Below, one piece after another: positions 5,318 through 7,692 of a DNA stretch of 7,692 nucleotides. The DNA is from Thiohalobacter sp. (GTDB lineage: Bacteria; Pseudomonadota; Gammaproteobacteria; DSM-19610). The stretch is taken from contig JALWRY010000132.1 in assembly GCA_027080445.1 (NCBI GenBank), positions 1-7,692 on the forward strand, in the 5' to 3' direction. How positions within the stretch are numbered: the stretch's first letter is position 1; every line of letters starts with the position of its first letter. The notes below the pieces were generated by a model. That model worked only from the letters and a program-made list of their open reading frames with translations. It was not told the DNA's origin and did no database searches. A program made the position numbers and the translations under genes.

Positions 5318-6676
5318 GTGAACCCCAGACTACGTTACCCGCTTCTCAGTGGCGCTCTGTTCTGCCTTTCCAGCACCTTTTCGCTGCCCGCGCTTTCTTC
5401 CACCGATGCCATGGTGGACCTGCTCAAGGTATTGCGCGACAAAGGCACTATCAGCGACTCGGACTACAATGCCCTGGAAAAGGCCGCCAAGTCCGACAAG
5501 GCGCAGATTAAAAAAGCTGTCAGCGACGCCACCAAAGACACTGTCAAAGTCAAAACCGGCCACGCCGGTCTTAAAGTGCAATCCGGCGATGGTGCGTTCA
5601 AGTTCCAGCTGGGTGGCCGTTTGATGGTGGATGCCGCCTTCTATGACAAGGACAAGACGCAACTGGGCAACGGTGCGGAACTCCGTCGCGCCCGCCTGTT
5701 TGTCAAAGGCACCGCGTACAAGGACTGGTTCTACAAGGGACAGCTGGATTTTGCCGGCAGCAAGGTTTCCGTCAAGGACTTTTACATGGGCTACCATGGC
5801 TTCAAGCCCGTCAAGATTGTTATTGGTCACCACAAGGAACCTTTCAGCCTTGAAGAGCAGACCAGCTCGAAATACATCACCTTCATGGAACGTGGCTTGA
5901 CCAGCACCTTCTCGCCCGGGCGTAATACCGGCATATCGGTGGCCAGCCACGGCCAGCAATGGGGCGCACGCGTCGGTTACTTCTTTGACGGCGTGAAAAA
6001 CAGCGCCTCGCCCAATGGCCAGGGCTGGGGTCTGACCGGCCGGGTACACTTTGCGCCCATCAATGAAAAAAACCGCGTGATACACCTCGGTGCTGCCGCC
6101 AGCTACCGGGGTTCGGATAGTAGTAATAACAAGCTGCGCTTCCGGGAACGTGCCGAGACACACATCACCAGCACCCGCCTGGTGGATACCGGCGACATTA
6201 ACAACTACGACAACGAGACACGCTACGGCCTGGAAGCTGCGGCGGTACTGGGACCGTTCTCTGTACAGAGCGAGTACATGCGTACCAGCGTAGACACCCG
6301 TGGCCCGGGGTCGGATCCTGAGTTTTCCGGCTGGTATGCCTATGGCAGCTACTTCCTGACCGGTGAGCACCGTCCCTACAAGGCCAGCTCCGGTTCCTTC
6401 GGCCGCGTCAAACCTGCCAGCGTCGTCGGCCAGGGTGGCACCGGCGCCTGGGAGCTGGCAGCCCGCTACAGCAGTCTCGACCTGAAGGACAGCGGCATCA
6501 ATGGTGGCAGGGAGAACGACATCACTGTGGGTCTGAACTGGTACGCAACGCCTAATGTGCGGTTTATGGCCAATTATGTCCGCGCGTCAACAGACCCGAC
6601 CTCGGTGGTGAAATTCCCGACCACCGGCAATGAAGACGTCAATATCTTCCAGCTACGCAGCCAGATCGACTTCTAG
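5318..6676 (+). CDS. OprP/OprO-type phosphate-selective porin family protein
   Basis: This is a 452-residue outer-membrane porin starting at GTG 5318, six bases after an AGGAG Shine-Dalgarno (5307-5311). A signal peptide is evident: Arg4/Arg6, a hydrophobic stretch about 8-24 and a likely cleavage after ALSS near 28. A short Lys-rich helical segment (about 32-78) precedes the barrel and may be a coiled coil. The barrel part starts FKFQLGGRLMVDAAFYD (95-111) and continues with the family's AELRRARLFVKGTAYKDWFYK and PVKIVIGHHKEPFSLEEQTSS segments. It ends in alternating strands and a C-terminal Phe (QLRSQIDF), the signal for outer-membrane assembly. The family forms trimeric channels for phosphate or polyphosphate. 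Some members are used for other anions, so the exact solute is inferred; the upstream Pho box favours phosphate starvation. The gene is followed by a strong terminator and appears monocistronic. Confidence 0.93.
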   Translation: MNPRLRYPLLSGALFCLSSTFSLPALSSTDAMVDLLKVLRDKGTISDSDYNALEKAAKSDKAQIKKAVSDATKDTVKVKTGHAGLKVQSGDGAFKFQLGGRLMVDAAFYDKDKTQLGNGAELRRARLFVKGTAYKDWFYKGQLDFAGSKVSVKDFYMGYHGFKPVKIVIGHHKEPFSLEEQTSSKYITFMERGLTSTFSPGRNTGISVASHGQQWGARVGYFFDGVKNSASPNGQGWGLTGRVHFAPINEKNRVIHLGAAASYRGSDSSNNKLRFRERAETHITSTRLVDTGDINNYDNETRYGLEAAAVLGPFSVQSEYMRTSVDTRGPGSDPEFSGWYAYGSYFLTGEHRPYKASSGSFGRVKPASVVGQGGTGAWELAARYSSLDLKDSGINGGRENDITVGLNWYATPNVRFMANYVRASTDPTSVVKFPTTGNEDVNIFQLRSQIDF

Positions 6677-6701
6677 CCCGGGAGCTATCCGTCAAACCAA
6701 C

Positions 6702-6729
6702 AAGGCCGCAGGTAACTGCGGCCTTTTTT
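6702..6729 (+). terminator. Strong intrinsic terminator after the porin gene
   Basis: A perfect 10-bp stem AAGGCCGCAG (6702-6711)/CTGCGGCCTT (6716-6725) closes a GTAA tetraloop. A run of six T ends at 6729. It lies 25 bases past the porin stop and separates it from rmuC. Confidence 0.95.
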
Positions 6730-6764
6730 GTTTCTGAATCAACGCACGGGAACGGAAGATTGGG

Positions 6765-6770
6765 TATCAT
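6765..6770 (+). promoter_or_regulatory. Candidate -10 element of rmuC
   Basis: TATCAT matches five of six -10 consensus bases and ends six bases before the rmuC ATG at 6777. No clear -35 is found at 16-18 bases. If used, the message would start at or next to the start codon. Only 47 bases separate the preceding terminator from the ATG, so the promoter must be close. Confidence 0.35.
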
Positions 6771-6776
6771 GCCGGT

Positions 6777-7692
6777 ATGGAAAATATGTGGATCTATCTT
6801 GTTGTCACCGGCCTGCTGGCCGGTCTGGTCGGCTGGCTGATCGCCAATGCCCGCGCCCAGCGGATTATCTCGGCGTTGCGCGAGGACAATGTGCGGGCCA
6901 AAGCACAACGCGAAAGCGAACAGCTGGCGCACGAAGAAAAGCTGCGTGCCTTTGAAACCGCGCGCAGCCAGTTGGAAGATTCTTTCAAGGCGCTGGCCGG
7001 CGACATTATGAAATCCAGCAGCAGTGAATTTCTTAAACTGGCGGAAACCCGTTTCAAGTCCCTGCACGAACAATCCAGCAACGAATTCGAGAAGCGCGAA
7101 AAAGCCGTCGAGAACCTGGTGAAACCGATCCGCGAAACGCTGGAAAAAACTGACCAGCAGATCCGCAAGATGGAAGAGGAACGGCAGAAGAATTTCGGCG
7201 CGCTCAATCATCACCTGGAGTTCATGAAAGCCGCCCACGACCAGTTGCAGAACGAAACACGCAACCTGGTCAAGGCATTGAAACGCCCTGAAGTGCGCGG
7301 ACAATGGGGCGAGCTGACGCTCAAGCGGTTGGCAGAACTGGCCGGCATGGTCGAACACTGCGATTTCGAACAACAACACAGCATCGACACCGGGGAAGGC
7401 AAGCAGCGGCCGGACATGGTGGTGCGTATGCCCGGCGGGCGCGAGGTTGTCGTGGATGCCAAGGCGCCCATGGATGCCTACCTGTGCGCGGTCGAGGCGG
7501 AAAATGACGTACAGCGCGCGCAGGAACTGCAACGCCATGCGCGCAATGTACGCGCGCGGGTGCGCGAGCTGGCGAGCAAGGCCTACTGGAAGAACCTGTC
7601 ATCGTCGCTGGATTTCGTGGTGCTGTTCATTCCCGGCGACCAGTTTCTCAGCGCGGCACTGGAACTGGATGCGAGCCTGCTCGAAGATGCGC
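6777..7692 (+). CDS. rmuC: RmuC family DNA recombination protein (N-terminal 305 residues, cut by the window end)
   Basis: The frame is open from ATG 6777 to the end of the window. Residues 4-24 (MWIYLVVTGLLAGLVGWLIA) form a membrane anchor. Residues about 28-165 are a long charged, Glu/Lys/Arg/Gln-rich coiled coil. The RmuC domain then starts, with KRPEVRGQWGELTLKRL (169-185), the RPDMVV...VVVDAKAP strand pair (211-231) containing the nuclease-like D...D-x-K pattern, and KAYWKNLSSSLDFVVLFIPGD (268-288). RmuC was found to limit rearrangements at short inverted repeats in E. coli; the domain has a restriction-endonuclease-like fold. Full-length members have roughly 450-500 residues, so about a third lies beyond the window. 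An alternative start is ATG 6786. No Shine-Dalgarno fits either start well. Confidence 0.95.
   Translation, partial: MENMWIYLVVTGLLAGLVGWLIANARAQRIISALREDNVRAKAQRESEQLAHEEKLRAFETARSQLEDSFKALAGDIMKSSSSEFLKLAETRFKSLHEQSSNEFEKREKAVENLVKPIRETLEKTDQQIRKMEEERQKNFGALNHHLEFMKAAHDQLQNETRNLVKALKRPEVRGQWGELTLKRLAELAGMVEHCDFEQQHSIDTGEGKQRPDMVVRMPGGREVVVDAKAPMDAYLCAVEAENDVQRAQELQRHARNVRARVRELASKAYWKNLSSSLDFVVLFIPGDQFLSAALELDASLLEDA

Noticed and set aside
5330..6370. 346-residue open frame antisense to the porin gene
   Set aside because: It is a shadow of the strongly supported porin reading frame, with no signal peptide, ribosome site or recognisable motif.
6639..7538. 299-residue open frame antisense to rmuC
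   Set aside because: Its Phe/Leu/Gln-rich composition is the mirror of the Lys/Glu-rich RmuC coiled coil, it spans the porin terminator, and rmuC is unmistakable on the other strand.
1..7692. CRISPR array, tRNA or rRNA genes
   Set aside because: No regularly spaced direct repeats with unique spacers were seen, and no stretch with the conserved tRNA arms or rRNA motifs was recognised on either strand.

Overview
The window looks like a chromosomal segment of a Gram-negative, moderately GC-rich proteobacterium, most likely a gammaproteobacterium. It encodes an outer-membrane porin of the OprP/OprO type, FtsX/MacB-type ABC permeases and RmuC. It also carries an E. coli-style LexA box (CTGTAT-N4-ATACAG) and an E. 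coli-style Pho box. I cannot name the genus from sequence alone.

Layout. Bases 1-141 are the last codons of a MacB/FtsX-family permease. Bases 142-859 hold no convincing gene. Instead they contain a cluster of palindromic intergenic repeats: an imperfect palindrome at 453-539, a short ATTCCG/CGGAAT element at 581-605, and a long 198-bp palindrome with perfect 27-bp arms at 622-819, followed by a decayed 26-bp-period duplication. A minus-strand accessory block runs from 3784 back to 860. It holds a stand-alone AAA_14/DUF4143 ATPase (2621-3784), then a Y-family DNA polymerase (1273-2499) under a near-consensus LexA operator (2511-2530), then a small protein (860-1270) starting two bases after the polymerase stop. 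That small protein begins Met-Cys and resembles a much-reduced SRAP (YedK/HMCES) protein. After the block the plus strand resumes with a complete sister permease (3991-5190), a Pho-box-preceded OprP-type porin (5318-6676) with a strong intrinsic terminator (6702-6729), and the first 305 codons of rmuC, cut by the window end.

How the genes fit together. The polymerase and the small Met-Cys protein form what looks like a two-gene SOS operon for damage tolerance. One member would copy across lesions; the other, if it really is SRAP-like, would bind abasic sites in single-stranded DNA. The block sits between two permease genes whose C-termini align without gaps, so it may have been inserted into, or grown within, an older ABC-transporter locus. 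The porin promoter, with three 11-bp Pho units at the right distance from a -10 element, suggests induction under phosphate starvation. The points most worth checking are the polymerase/mini-SRAP operon, the 198-bp palindrome and the Pho-controlled porin.
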